The position numbers were made by a program, and so were the translations under genes. A stretch of DNA of 64,000 nt from Clostridiales bacterium Firm_13 (lineage in GTDB: Bacteria; Bacillota; Clostridia; Saccharofermentanales; Saccharofermentanaceae): NCBI GenBank assembly GCA_001603035.1, contig LVAS01000002.1, positions 1-64,000 on the forward strand. Reading direction: 5' to 3'. Positions 41,908 through 50,443 of the stretch are shown piece after piece. Under the pieces are notes generated by a model. That model did not search any database. It was not told the DNA's origin and saw only the letters and a list, made by a program, of their open reading frames with translations. The stretch's first letter is position 1. Each line of letters starts with the position of its first letter.

Positions 41908-42966
41908 ATGGCTCTTCCTGTCTTCCTTACGGCCACGGACGTGAGTTTTCCGGGGCTCGGACTTAATAACCTTCACATTGATCGAGTGGCGTTTATGCTC
42001 GGTTCTTTCTCCGTTTATTGGTATGGTATTTGCATCATTGCCGCTTTTGCTCTCTGCATCGGCCTTGCTATGTACCATTCTAAGAAATACGGATTTACCC
42101 CGGATGATGTGATCGACGTATCTTTGGTTATTATTCCGGCGGCAATTATCGGAGCCCGCCTCTATTATGTCGCATCTGCCTGGGACGAATTCTCATCGAA
42201 TCCCCTTTCTGTCTTCGATATTCGCAGCGGCGGACTTGCCGTTTATGGCGGGGTTCTTCTGTCAATTATTGCCGTTATTGTTTTAGCCAAGGTCAAGAAA
42301 CAACCGCTCGGTGCTCTTTTCAACGTGTTGATCGTGTATATTCCGCTCGGACAGGCGATCGGCCGTTGGGGCAATTTCTTCAATCAAGAGGCTTTCGGAA
42401 CGAATACGACACTTCCGTGGGGGATGATCAGCGCGAAGACATCCGCTTACATTTCGGCTTTTTGTCCGACGCTCGACCCTTCTGTCCCTGTTCATCCGAC
42501 TTTCCTTTATGAGTCGATCGCATGTCTTATCATTTTTGCGATATTACTGCTTGTTCGCCGCCACGCGAAGATGCCTTTTACGGTTGCGGCGGCTTACTTT
42601 ATTCTTTATGGAATCGCTCGTTTCTTTATCGAGGGTCTTCGTACCGACTCGCTCTATATCGGCAGTACCGGCCTTCGTACGTCGCAGCTTATGTCCGCGG
42701 TCCTGGTTGTATTCGGCTTCGTACTCCTTGCTGTTTTCCGGTATCGCGGTATTCCCGTGAAGTACCCCGCGCCTGCGGAAGCGGTTGCGGCGGACGTTTC
42801 GGCGACCGAGCAAGCGGAGACATCTTCTGCCTCTTCGGAGACCGATACGGTTGCCGAAGCAGGAACTCCCGCGGAGATTTCCGGGGAAGAGACGTCAGAC
42901 GACCCGGATACCGTGACCGATGAATCGGTCTCCGAATCGATCGACGAGAAATCGGACGAACAATGA
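41908..42966 (+). CDS. lgt: Prolipoprotein diacylglyceryl transferase
   Basis: 352 residues from ATG 41908 with GAGGTG seven bases upstream. Polytopic membrane protein with the Lgt signature IGARLYYV, SGGLAVYGGV and GRWGNFFNQEAFG, and HPTFLYES later. Transfers diacylglycerol from phosphatidylglycerol to the lipobox cysteine. The last ~70 residues are an acidic Glu/Ser/Thr/Ala-rich tail not needed for catalysis. Its stop overlaps rodA. Confidence 0.94.
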   Translation: MALPVFLTATDVSFPGLGLNNLHIDRVAFMLGSFSVYWYGICIIAAFALCIGLAMYHSKKYGFTPDDVIDVSLVIIPAAIIGARLYYVASAWDEFSSNPLSVFDIRSGGLAVYGGVLLSIIAVIVLAKVKKQPLGALFNVLIVYIPLGQAIGRWGNFFNQEAFGTNTTLPWGMISAKTSAYISAFCPTLDPSVPVHPTFLYESIACLIIFAILLLVRRHAKMPFTVAAAYFILYGIARFFIEGLRTDSLYIGSTGLRTSQLMSAVLVVFGFVLLAVFRYRGIPVKYPAPAEAVAADVSATEQAETSSASSETDTVAEAGTPAEISGEETSDDPDTVTDESVSESIDEKSDEQ

Positions 42967-44093
42967 GTTTACCCAGATCCGGAATCGAACAGATCCGCAA
43001 CAATTACTTTCGCGCTGTCGACTACTGGATTGTCGTTCCGGTTATGCTTCTGGTTGTAATTGGACTGTTTGTTCTTAACCAGGTTCTCTCGAGCGGGTAC
43101 ATTGACTACCCGCAAAATTTCTATCGCCAAGCCGGTGCTGCCATTCTCGGTATGTTTGTGGCTCTCGTTATTTGCGTCCTCGACACCAGCCTACTTAAGG
43201 CGATCGGGTGGGTTTTCTACGGCGTTGCGCAGATGATGTTGTTCATCGTGCCGTTTGACGGGTATTCGATGGAGCAGACATGGGGCGCGGATTCCTGGAT
43301 GAAGCTCCCGGTAATCGGCAATTTTCAACCGTCTGAACTGAGTAAGATCGGGCTTGTTCTGGTTGCCGCCCATATTTTTCAAGATATCGCGGATAAGAAG
43401 ATCTCGGTTCCGCGCGGATTCCTATATCTCGGACTTCTTTATGCGCCTCCGATGGCGATGATTATGATCCAGCAGAAGGATTTTGGTACGGGCATGGTTA
43501 TTGTCATCGCATTTATCGCGATGCTCTTTGTCTGGGGAATCAAGTATCGGTATCTTTTCCTTTCTTTGTCCGGCGTCATCATCGCGATTCCTTTTGTGTG
43601 GAATTTTTACTTTAACGACGTGCAGAAGAAGCGAATTCTCTCGTTGCTTTTTGCCGGATCGGACCCTTCCGCCGAATACAATTTGGTGCAGGCGAAGATG
43701 GCGATTGCCTCGGGCGGGCTTGCCGGCAATACGACCGGCAATCTGGTGTACGTTCCCGTGAAAGAATCGGATTTCATCTATACCGCAGTATCGGAGCATC
43801 TGGGATTTATCGGCACGACCGCGGTTGTCCTCATCGCCTTCTTCTTCCTGTCCCGGTGCCTTTATGTCGCCGCGAATGCCTCGCAAAAGGCATATAAGTT
43901 TATCGTTGTCGGACTCACCGCAGGAATCGCATTTCATTTCATTGAAAACATGGGAATGTGTGTCGGTCTCCTCCCGATTACGGGAATTCCGTTGCCATTT
44001 ATCAGTCTCGGAGGTACTGCGCTTCTGGTAAACTTTGCCGCAGTCGGCATCATTCTCAATATTTCCATGGAGCGGCACTTAAGTAAGAAATAG
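42963..44093 (+). CDS. rodA: SEDS peptidoglycan glycosyltransferase, RodA type
   Basis: 376 residues, about ten membrane segments. WMKLPVIGNFQPSELSKIG and QQKDFGTGMVI (the Asp expected for SEDS polymerase function), and a C-terminal LPITGIPLPFISLGGTALL, where the GIPLPF form is typical of RodA rather than FtsW. It should polymerise lipid II during elongation. A separate FtsW is at 51892. Overlaps lgt by four bases. Confidence 0.9.
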   Translation: MSLPRSGIEQIRNNYFRAVDYWIVVPVMLLVVIGLFVLNQVLSSGYIDYPQNFYRQAGAAILGMFVALVICVLDTSLLKAIGWVFYGVAQMMLFIVPFDGYSMEQTWGADSWMKLPVIGNFQPSELSKIGLVLVAAHIFQDIADKKISVPRGFLYLGLLYAPPMAMIMIQQKDFGTGMVIVIAFIAMLFVWGIKYRYLFLSLSGVIIAIPFVWNFYFNDVQKKRILSLLFAGSDPSAEYNLVQAKMAIASGGLAGNTTGNLVYVPVKESDFIYTAVSEHLGFIGTTAVVLIAFFFLSRCLYVAANASQKAYKFIVVGLTAGIAFHFIENMGMCVGLLPITGIPLPFISLGGTALLVNFAAVGIILNISMERHLSKK

Positions 44094-44149
44094 TTCGTTT
44101 TTTGCGCTTGCCCTTTTCCTTCAGGGCTGTACCCAATGATTTTGGTGTG

Positions 44150-44200
44150 CGCCTCCCCATGTCGGATGAAGATCCGCCTTGGGGAGGCGTATTTGTTGTT
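44150..44200 (+). terminator. Terminator of lgt-rodA
   Basis: CGCCTCCCCA (44150-44159) pairs with TGGGGAGGCG (44180-44189), then TATTTGTTGTTT. The rest of the gap up to 44370 shows no ORF with a ribosome site. Confidence 0.75.
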
Positions 44201-44370
44201 TGGGACAGAAGGATCGATTTATCAATTTACCTCTTGCGAAAAGTGCTTTCGCTGAATCGGCGTCATCATGACCTCTCGTATTTCTCGGTGATTTACGGCC
44301 CCTTGTGGCAACCCGACTCCGAGTCTCCCCCAAGTTTGTTCGGTTTTTCTGCGGAAAATGTCGAATCCGC

Positions 44371-44399
44371 TTGATCTTCTATCTTAACGTGTGTAAAAT
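44371..44399 (+). promoter_or_regulatory. Promoter of the mraZ (dcw) operon
   Basis: TTGATC (44371-44376), 17-base spacer, TAAAAT (44394-44399) preceded by GTG. The ftsZ promoter at 55666 has the same layout and the same GTGTAAAAT. Confidence 0.68.
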
Positions 44400-44406
44400 A
44401 CGATGT

Positions 44407-44477
44407 AAGTGGAGGAAAGTGGAGTGATTCCATATAACTGTGGTGAATAGTGGTGGATAACTCTGTGGAAACTGGGG
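44407..44477 (+). promoter_or_regulatory. MraZ operator: ten-base-spaced GTGG boxes
   Basis: AAGTGGAG at 44407-44414 and again at 44417-44424, exactly ten bases apart; then GTGG at 44440-44443 and 44450-44453, again ten apart; a further GTGG at 44465 and TGGGG at 44473. MraZ is known to bind direct repeats with a GTGG or TGGG core spaced about one helical turn apart upstream of its own gene, so these are probably its sites. Confidence 0.72.
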
Positions 44478-44484
44478 ATAACGA

Positions 44485-44919
44485 ATGGCGAGGTACACGA
44501 ACAAAATTGATTCCAAAGGCAGAGTCTTCGTTCCGGCGAAGCTTCGCGAGAGCATGGGTCAGTGTATTGTCATTACGATCAGCCTCGACAAGGGGTACCT
44601 TTCCGCTTATACAGAAGAACGATTTCAGACGATTAAGAAACAATTTGAAGCCTTGAACAGTATGGATCCGCGCGTCAGACAAGTGATGCGTCTTCTGATT
44701 GGTGAGGCGTTGACCTGTGAATTAGACGGGCAGGGAAGAATTTCGGTTTCCTCTGAATTGTGGGACCATATCGGCGCATCTCCGTCCGAGGAGATTTGCA
44801 TCATCGATCTCGGAGATAAATTGGACATCTGCACGAAGACATATTACGAGCAAAAGAAGGAGGAGTTGAGTTCCGTCATGGATCTCGACCTGACAGGCTA
44901 CAATGTCACGGGACTCTAA
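44485..44919 (+). CDS. mraZ: Transcriptional regulator MraZ
   Basis: 144 residues with two SpoVT/AbrB-like halves: YTNKIDSKGRVFVPAKLRE and CELDGQGRISVSSELWDHI. Forms a ring-shaped oligomer that represses the dcw operon through the boxes upstream. The 3' end overlaps rsmH by 17 bases. Confidence 0.96.
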   Translation: MARYTNKIDSKGRVFVPAKLRESMGQCIVITISLDKGYLSAYTEERFQTIKKQFEALNSMDPRVRQVMRLLIGEALTCELDGQGRISVSSELWDHIGASPSEEICIIDLGDKLDICTKTYYEQKKEELSSVMDLDLTGYNVTGL

Positions 44920-45880
44920 TTTCTCACATCGCCCGGTTCTCCTCGGCGAGTGTATCGAGGCATTGGCGATACGTGCCGACGGTATTTATGTCGACTGCAC
45001 GGCAGGCGGTGGCGGTCACAGCTCGGCAATTTTGCGTAACCTTAGTGCGAACGGAAGACTGATCTCTTTTGATAAAGATGACGATGCGCTGAAAGCTTGC
45101 ACAAAACTGCGAGACGCGTTGGCGTTGCCGGGGAGATGGGATCTGGTCAAGTCAGATTTTTCCCGGATCCGTGAAGAACTTTTGGATCTTGATGTCACCC
45201 GTGTCGACGGTGTTCTTGCGGATCTCGGAGTATCGTCACACCAATTAGATACGGCAGAACGTGGTTTCTCCTATTCTACCGACGGACCGCTGGACATGCG
45301 TATGGACAAAAGACAATCTGTTTCGGCGGAGACGGTTATCCGAACATATTCGGAAGATAATCTTGCGAAGATTTTCCGAATCTACGGCGAGGAGCGCTAC
45401 GCGGGAAGAATCGCTGCGGCAATTGTCGCGGCGAGGCGAGAACGGGAAATACGTACGACCAAAGACCTGTCGGACATCATCGTCGGTGCGATGCCCGGAA
45501 AGGCGAAACACGAGGACCAACACCCGGCGCGCCGTTGTTTTCAAGCGATTCGTATCGAGGTGAACCAGGAACTCGCCGCCGTATCGAAGCTTCTTTCTGA
45601 AGCTCCGTCCATTCTTTCCGATCAAGGTCGTCTTGCGATTATCTCGTTCCATTCGCTTGAGGATCGATTAGTGAAAGAAGCGTTTAAGGAACTGGAAGCT
45701 CCGTGTACCTGCCCGCGGGAGTTCCCGGTTTGTGTCTGTAACCGAACGCCGATGGGTAGGGTAATAACACGAAAACCAATAGAGGCGACAGAGTCGGAGG
45801 CGCGTGAGAACAAGAGATCTCGCAGTGCCAAGCTCCGCGTCTTTGAAAGGAATGGTGAAGAATGGAAGCTTATGCAATAA
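44903..45880 (+). CDS. rsmH: 16S rRNA (cytosine1402-N4)-methyltransferase
   Basis: 325 residues. HRPVLLGECIEAL, VDCTAGGGGHSSAIL (SAM loop), VDGVLADLGVSSHQLD and GFSY...GPLDMRMD; then FQAIRIEVNQEL and IISFHSLEDRLVK, all diagnostic. Works on the same nucleotide as RsmI (4948). The lower part has CTCPREFPVCVC, found in many Firmicute RsmH. Confidence 0.96.
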   Translation: MSRDSNFSHRPVLLGECIEALAIRADGIYVDCTAGGGGHSSAILRNLSANGRLISFDKDDDALKACTKLRDALALPGRWDLVKSDFSRIREELLDLDVTRVDGVLADLGVSSHQLDTAERGFSYSTDGPLDMRMDKRQSVSAETVIRTYSEDNLAKIFRIYGEERYAGRIAAAIVAARREREIRTTKDLSDIIVGAMPGKAKHEDQHPARRCFQAIRIEVNQELAAVSKLLSEAPSILSDQGRLAIISFHSLEDRLVKEAFKELEAPCTCPREFPVCVCNRTPMGRVITRKPIEATESEARENKRSRSAKLRVFERNGEEWKLMQ

Positions 45881-46482
45881 CCGATTGGGATGAACTGGAA
45901 GCCGCATATTTCGGGTATGAAATGCCGGGTATGCCTCCTGTTTCTTACGGTGCCGCCGTCCCTTCTGCTGTGCCTTCCTATATACCCGCCCCTTCGATTC
46001 GCGATCGTGAACAAGAGAGAAGAAGAGCGCGCGCACGACAGAAGGAGAAGCGGCTCGCCGTTCAGAGTTATCGAGCACGTGAGCATCAGATCTCGCGTCG
46101 TCGTTTTCGCGAGGCGGTTATGATTGTATGCGCAATCCTTATCGTCGCCGGAATGTTTGGGTTCATTCTTTACCGACAATCGCAAATTACTGCGTTGAAT
46201 TTTCAAAATAACGCAGCCAGTCGACGAATAAGCACGATGAACCAGGAAACAAGTCAGATTCAGGAAGAATTGGTGGCGAATACGAATCTCGATTTGATTC
46301 GTCTCAATGCGATGGAGAAACTTGGAATGCAGGATCCGAGCGCCAAACAGATTGTTGTCGTTGCCATACCGAGTGTCGATCGATTGATCACAAACGATTT
46401 TTCCTCCACAGGAACAAGCAGTAAAGCAAGTCTTGCGGCGGCGAAGGAGAATCTGGCAGAATATTATCAATCACTCCGTTGA
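45862..46482 (+). CDS. ftsL: FtsL/DivIC-type septum protein with a long basic cytoplasmic N terminus
   Basis: 206 residues, larger than typical FtsL (about 100-120). Residues 1-85 are cytoplasmic, first Pro/Ala-rich, then strongly basic (ERRRARARQKEKR). One membrane helix (about 86-105, AVMIVCAILIVAGMFGFILY) is followed by a coiled coil (ITALNFQNNAASRRISTMNQ ...) and LNAMEKLGMQDP, the usual FtsL end. The position between rsmH and the PBP gene is the ftsL position. Overlaps rsmH by 19 bases. Confidence 0.82.
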   Translation: MEAYAITDWDELEAAYFGYEMPGMPPVSYGAAVPSAVPSYIPAPSIRDREQERRRARARQKEKRLAVQSYRAREHQISRRRFREAVMIVCAILIVAGMFGFILYRQSQITALNFQNNAASRRISTMNQETSQIQEELVANTNLDLIRLNAMEKLGMQDPSAKQIVVVAIPSVDRLITNDFSSTGTSSKASLAAAKENLAEYYQSLR

Positions 46483-46498
46483 AGGGTAGGGAAATGCT

Positions 46499-48904
46499 TT
46501 GGCCAATAGACGACGCGTGAACAGACGGTTCAACCCCGAAATAGCGAGATCGTCGCCGCCCTCTCGCAAGAAGACGAATGCGAAAGAATCTTCACGTTCT
46601 CGCTTGAGTAACGGGTGGATTCTTTTTCTTGCCGTATGTATCGTCGCGGCTTGCGGATATCTCATTTTTCAACTTTACGACCTGCAAATTAATCAATACG
46701 AAACATATTCGATGCAGGCGTCCGCTCAGCATTGGCGAAGAATATCCGACGAACCTGAACGCGGAGACATCCTTGACGCAAAAGGCAATCTTCTCGCCGG
46801 GACGACCTACGTTTATACGGTGGGAATCACTCCTTCTGATTTTCATTCGACGACAAAGAACATTTCGGCGAAGGAGATCGCGACGAATGTCGCCCAATGT
46901 ATCGGCGTAGACACTTCTGTCGTCACCGCTGCAGCCGAGAAAACGGATTCGTCCTATGTTCAATTGGCCAAGAATCTTGATAAAGAGAAGATCGACGCGC
47001 TCAAAGAGTATCTGTCCGACAATTCGGTCGGCGGAACCAAGATTGACTCCGTCGCAAAACGATTCTACTCGAACGGCGATCTCGCTTCGCAGATTATCGG
47101 GTATGCGACCGCGACGGACGGACTCCTTGTCGGGCAACTCGGAATTGAAGCCGAATACAATCAAGAGTTAACCGGAAAAGAGGGCTACAGTTACGTCGAA
47201 GTCGATAATTATACGGGAAGCGCGCTTCCTTATTCGGCGCCGACCACAATCCTTGCGGAAGACGGATATAATGTCGTACTGAACATTGACAAGAATATTC
47301 AGAAGATTACGGATACGGCGTGCAAGGACGTTTATGAGAATTACAATGTCATCGAAGGCGTTACGGCGATTGTTATGAATCCATATACCGGAGCCGTTCT
47401 CGGAATGTCTTCCTATCCTGATTTTGACCCGAACAATCCGACGGCGGAGCCGACATGGATCAGTCCGGACACATGGAACGCGATGAAAGAGGATGACCAG
47501 ATTAAGCTTCTTATTTCGAAGGCTTGGAGAAATCGTGCGATATCCGATACCTATGAGCCGGGTTCGACATTTAAGGCATTGACGACGGCGATTGCGCTTG
47601 AAGAGGGACTTACGAATGAAGACGAAATCTTTAGTGACGCTCCGATCAAATCCGGTGACTACACGATTTCTTGCTGGAGAGAAAAGGAAGGCGGGAATCA
47701 TGGGCTTGAGACACTGAAACAAGCTTTTGAAAACTCCTGTAACCCAATCTTTGTGCGACTTTCGCAGCGCATCGGGATTACAAAATACTATGAGTATATT
47801 CATAATTTTGGCTTTTATAACACGACAGGAATTGACCTCCCGGCGGAGGGCGTCGGAATTTTTCACAAAAACCCGACGCTGATCGATATGCAGACTCTTT
47901 CGTTCGGCGAGTCGTCTACGGTTACACCTTTGCAACTGGCAAACGTCTACTGTGCTCTGGTGAACGGCGGAACGCTGATGACGCCGCAAGTCGCGAAATG
48001 CCTGACGGACGATACCGGAAATGTCGTAAAGGAATATGAACCCAAGGCAATTCGGACAATCTTCTCCGAATCGACGGCGGCTCGTGTCCGCGAGTTGATG
48101 AAGGGGGTCGTTATGGAAGGTACCGGTACAGCCGGTTATGTCGAAGGATATAACGTCGCCGGTAAAACCAGTACGTCGACAATCGAAACCGGTGAATACG
48201 CGGGACACCACGTGCTGTCGTTCGGCTGCTATGCCCCTTCCGATAATCCGCAGATTGTCGTACTTGTCGTCGTCAATATGCCTTCTGACAAAGAGCAGGG
48301 ATCCAGCTGCGCGACAAAGACCGCAGCCAGTATTGTTTCGCAGACGCTGGACTATATGGGCGTCGAACACGAGTACACGGATAACGACTATACGAGACTT
48401 ACAACCGCATATCAAGTCCCGGATGTTTCCGGTATGACATACAAGGAAGCCAAACGGACTCTTTATCTCGATGCCGGGTCTTTTCTTGCGGTAAAGGGGT
48501 CAGAAGATATACAATCAGACACGGTTGTGCAAATGATGTACCCGACGGCGGGCTCGGCGCTATATAAAGGTGCCACGATCGTTCTGTATGCCGCGACTGA
48601 CGCGGCTCGGATTCAGACCGCGCTTCCCGACTTTACAGGTAAGACGATTGCCGAGTGTATTCGTGAAGCGAACGCGAGCGGCGTCAATATTCAGATTACA
48701 GGCGATCCGAAAGGCGTTGTCACTTCGCAGAACCCGAAATACGCGTTGCCGTCGCAGACGACAGGAACTCCCGTTCCGACAGCGGGGGACAGTCCGACGC
48801 CGACCGGTGAACCGACGCCGACCGGCGGGGCAGAAGACACGACACAACCGACTATCGCGACATCTGTTGAGAAAGGAACCGTCATCACATTGACGATGGC
48901 GTAA
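46499..48904 (+). CDS. Class B penicillin-binding protein with two PASTA domains (FtsI/SpoVD type)
   Basis: 801 residues from TTG 46499, seven bases after AGGGTAGGG. One N-terminal membrane helix (about 38-60), a dimerisation domain (EPERGDILDAKGNLLAGT), then the transpeptidase: Ser356 of STFK, SCN in FENSCNPIF and the KTG-box as AGKTST. Two C-terminal PASTA modules follow (YQVPDVSGMTYKEAKRTLY, and QTALPDFTGKTIAECI); the second is interrupted by a Pro/Thr/Gly-rich stretch (PTPTGEPTPTGG). It crosslinks septal peptidoglycan; SpoVD would serve the spore cortex. The context favours the division enzyme. Confidence 0.9.
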   Translation: MANRRRVNRRFNPEIARSSPPSRKKTNAKESSRSRLSNGWILFLAVCIVAACGYLIFQLYDLQINQYETYSMQASAQHWRRISDEPERGDILDAKGNLLAGTTYVYTVGITPSDFHSTTKNISAKEIATNVAQCIGVDTSVVTAAAEKTDSSYVQLAKNLDKEKIDALKEYLSDNSVGGTKIDSVAKRFYSNGDLASQIIGYATATDGLLVGQLGIEAEYNQELTGKEGYSYVEVDNYTGSALPYSAPTTILAEDGYNVVLNIDKNIQKITDTACKDVYENYNVIEGVTAIVMNPYTGAVLGMSSYPDFDPNNPTAEPTWISPDTWNAMKEDDQIKLLISKAWRNRAISDTYEPGSTFKALTTAIALEEGLTNEDEIFSDAPIKSGDYTISCWREKEGGNHGLETLKQAFENSCNPIFVRLSQRIGITKYYEYIHNFGFYNTTGIDLPAEGVGIFHKNPTLIDMQTLSFGESSTVTPLQLANVYCALVNGGTLMTPQVAKCLTDDTGNVVKEYEPKAIRTIFSESTAARVRELMKGVVMEGTGTAGYVEGYNVAGKTSTSTIETGEYAGHHVLSFGCYAPSDNPQIVVLVVVNMPSDKEQGSSCATKTAASIVSQTLDYMGVEHEYTDNDYTRLTTAYQVPDVSGMTYKEAKRTLYLDAGSFLAVKGSEDIQSDTVVQMMYPTAGSALYKGATIVLYAATDAARIQTALPDFTGKTIAECIREANASGVNIQITGDPKGVVTSQNPKYALPSQTTGTPVPTAGDSPTPTGEPTPTGGAEDTTQPTIATSVEKGTVITLTMA

Positions 48905-48915
48905 CGTGAGACCGA

Positions 48916-50436
48916 ATGACGACTTATTGCGAACTCTTGGAGGGACTCCCTCATCGATTTATCGCCGGAGATCCGCACGCGGAGGTTACATCCGTCGTTT
49001 CTGACTCGAGGAAGGTGAAGCCCGGATCGCTTTTTGTCTGTGTAAAGGGTTTTGTCACAGACGGACACGATTACCTGTCTTCGGCGATTGAGAAGGGAGC
49101 CGTCGCGATACTGATCGATGAGAATCAGACGAAGATCCCCGAACCTGATCTTGCGTCACTTTGTCTTCGATCCGGTGTCAGCGTTGCCTCTTCGCCTTCC
49201 GGAAGAAGAGCGCTCGCGCACGTAAGCGCTCGGTTTTTCGGGATGCCGTCGGAAAAATTGCCGCTTTACGGTGTCACCGGAACGAAGGGCAAGACGACAA
49301 CAACCTATATGATTCGCGATATCCTTCTGGCACAAGGCCTGCATTCGGGACTAATCGGCACCGTTTCCAACATTGTCGGAGGGCATGCGAAGAATGCCGA
49401 GCGGACAACGCCGGAATCGTATGATGTTCAAGAGATGCTGGACGGAATGGTGAAAGCAAAGGATGATGCGTGCGTGATGGAGGTTTCGTCGCAGGGTTTG
49501 ATGCTTCATCGCGTTTACGGTTGCAAATTCCGCGTCGGCGCATTCACCAATCTATATCACGATCATATCGGTGAACATGAACATGCCAATATGCGTGAGT
49601 ATTTGGATGCTAAGTTGCTGCTTTTTGATTCCTCAGACATCGGAATTGTCAATCTGGATTGCTCGGTATCCGATCAGGTGCTTGCGTACGCGAAAAGTCG
49701 CTGCACCGTTTATACCTATTCCCTTGAAGGCGAGGCGGATGTCACCGCATCTGACCTTTGTCTCACGACAAAGGACGGCAGAGTCGGAACCGAGTTCTAC
49801 TTGCGCAGTCCGTGGTTTGAAGGCAAGCTTTTTGTCGCGATGCCCGGAAGATTCAATGTCTATAACGCACTTTGTGCCGCCGCTGTTTCCGGCGCGGCCG
49901 GGATCCCATTTGAAGCGGTTCGAAAGGGCCTTTCCTCAGTATTTGTGCCCGGGAGACTGCAAAGTGTTCCGAATACAGGAAGATTTCACGTATTGGTCGA
50001 TTATGCCCATAATGCGGCAAGCCTCGAAAGTCTTTTGACGACGCTGCGCGAATATTGTGAAGGCAGGCTGATTACACTTTTTGGTTGCGGCGGCGACAGA
50101 GCTCGCTCAAGACGTTTTGAGATGGGCGAGGTATCGGGAAAAATGAGCGATCTTACCGTTATTACGTCCGATAATCCGAGAAGTGAAGACCCTACGGCAA
50201 TTATCGACGACATACTCGTCGGATTTCGAAAGACATCCGGCAAATACCTCCTTGAACCGGATCGCAGAAAGGCCATTGCGCTGGCTTTGTCGGAGGCGGT
50301 CCCCGGAGATTTTGTTATCATTGCAGGCAAGGGACACGAGAACTATCAGATATTTAAGGACCGTACCATTCATTTTGACGATGCGGAAGAAGCAGAGGCG
50401 ATCCTTCGCGCGATGCAACTCTTCCCCGAGAAATGA
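48916..50436 (+). CDS. murE: UDP-MurNAc-tripeptide synthetase
   Basis: 506 residues. The ATP loop is VTGTKGKTTTTYMI; DYAHNAASLESLL and SDNPRSEDP follow. The DNPR form of the last motif is the one seen in meso-diaminopimelate-adding enzymes, whereas Lys-adding MurE has a different residue, so the cell wall is probably of the DAP type. Start ATG 48916 lies 11 bases after the PBP stop. Confidence 0.95.
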   Translation: MTTYCELLEGLPHRFIAGDPHAEVTSVVSDSRKVKPGSLFVCVKGFVTDGHDYLSSAIEKGAVAILIDENQTKIPEPDLASLCLRSGVSVASSPSGRRALAHVSARFFGMPSEKLPLYGVTGTKGKTTTTYMIRDILLAQGLHSGLIGTVSNIVGGHAKNAERTTPESYDVQEMLDGMVKAKDDACVMEVSSQGLMLHRVYGCKFRVGAFTNLYHDHIGEHEHANMREYLDAKLLLFDSSDIGIVNLDCSVSDQVLAYAKSRCTVYTYSLEGEADVTASDLCLTTKDGRVGTEFYLRSPWFEGKLFVAMPGRFNVYNALCAAAVSGAAGIPFEAVRKGLSSVFVPGRLQSVPNTGRFHVLVDYAHNAASLESLLTTLREYCEGRLITLFGCGGDRARSRRFEMGEVSGKMSDLTVITSDNPRSEDPTAIIDDILVGFRKTSGKYLLEPDRRKAIALALSEAVPGDFVIIAGKGHENYQIFKDRTIHFDDAEEAEAILRAMQLFPEK

Positions 50437-50443
50437 GGCGATC

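Noticed and set aside
42963-44093. Second ftsW
   Set aside because: GIPLPF and the position beside lgt, with a clear FtsW in the dcw cluster, favour RodA.
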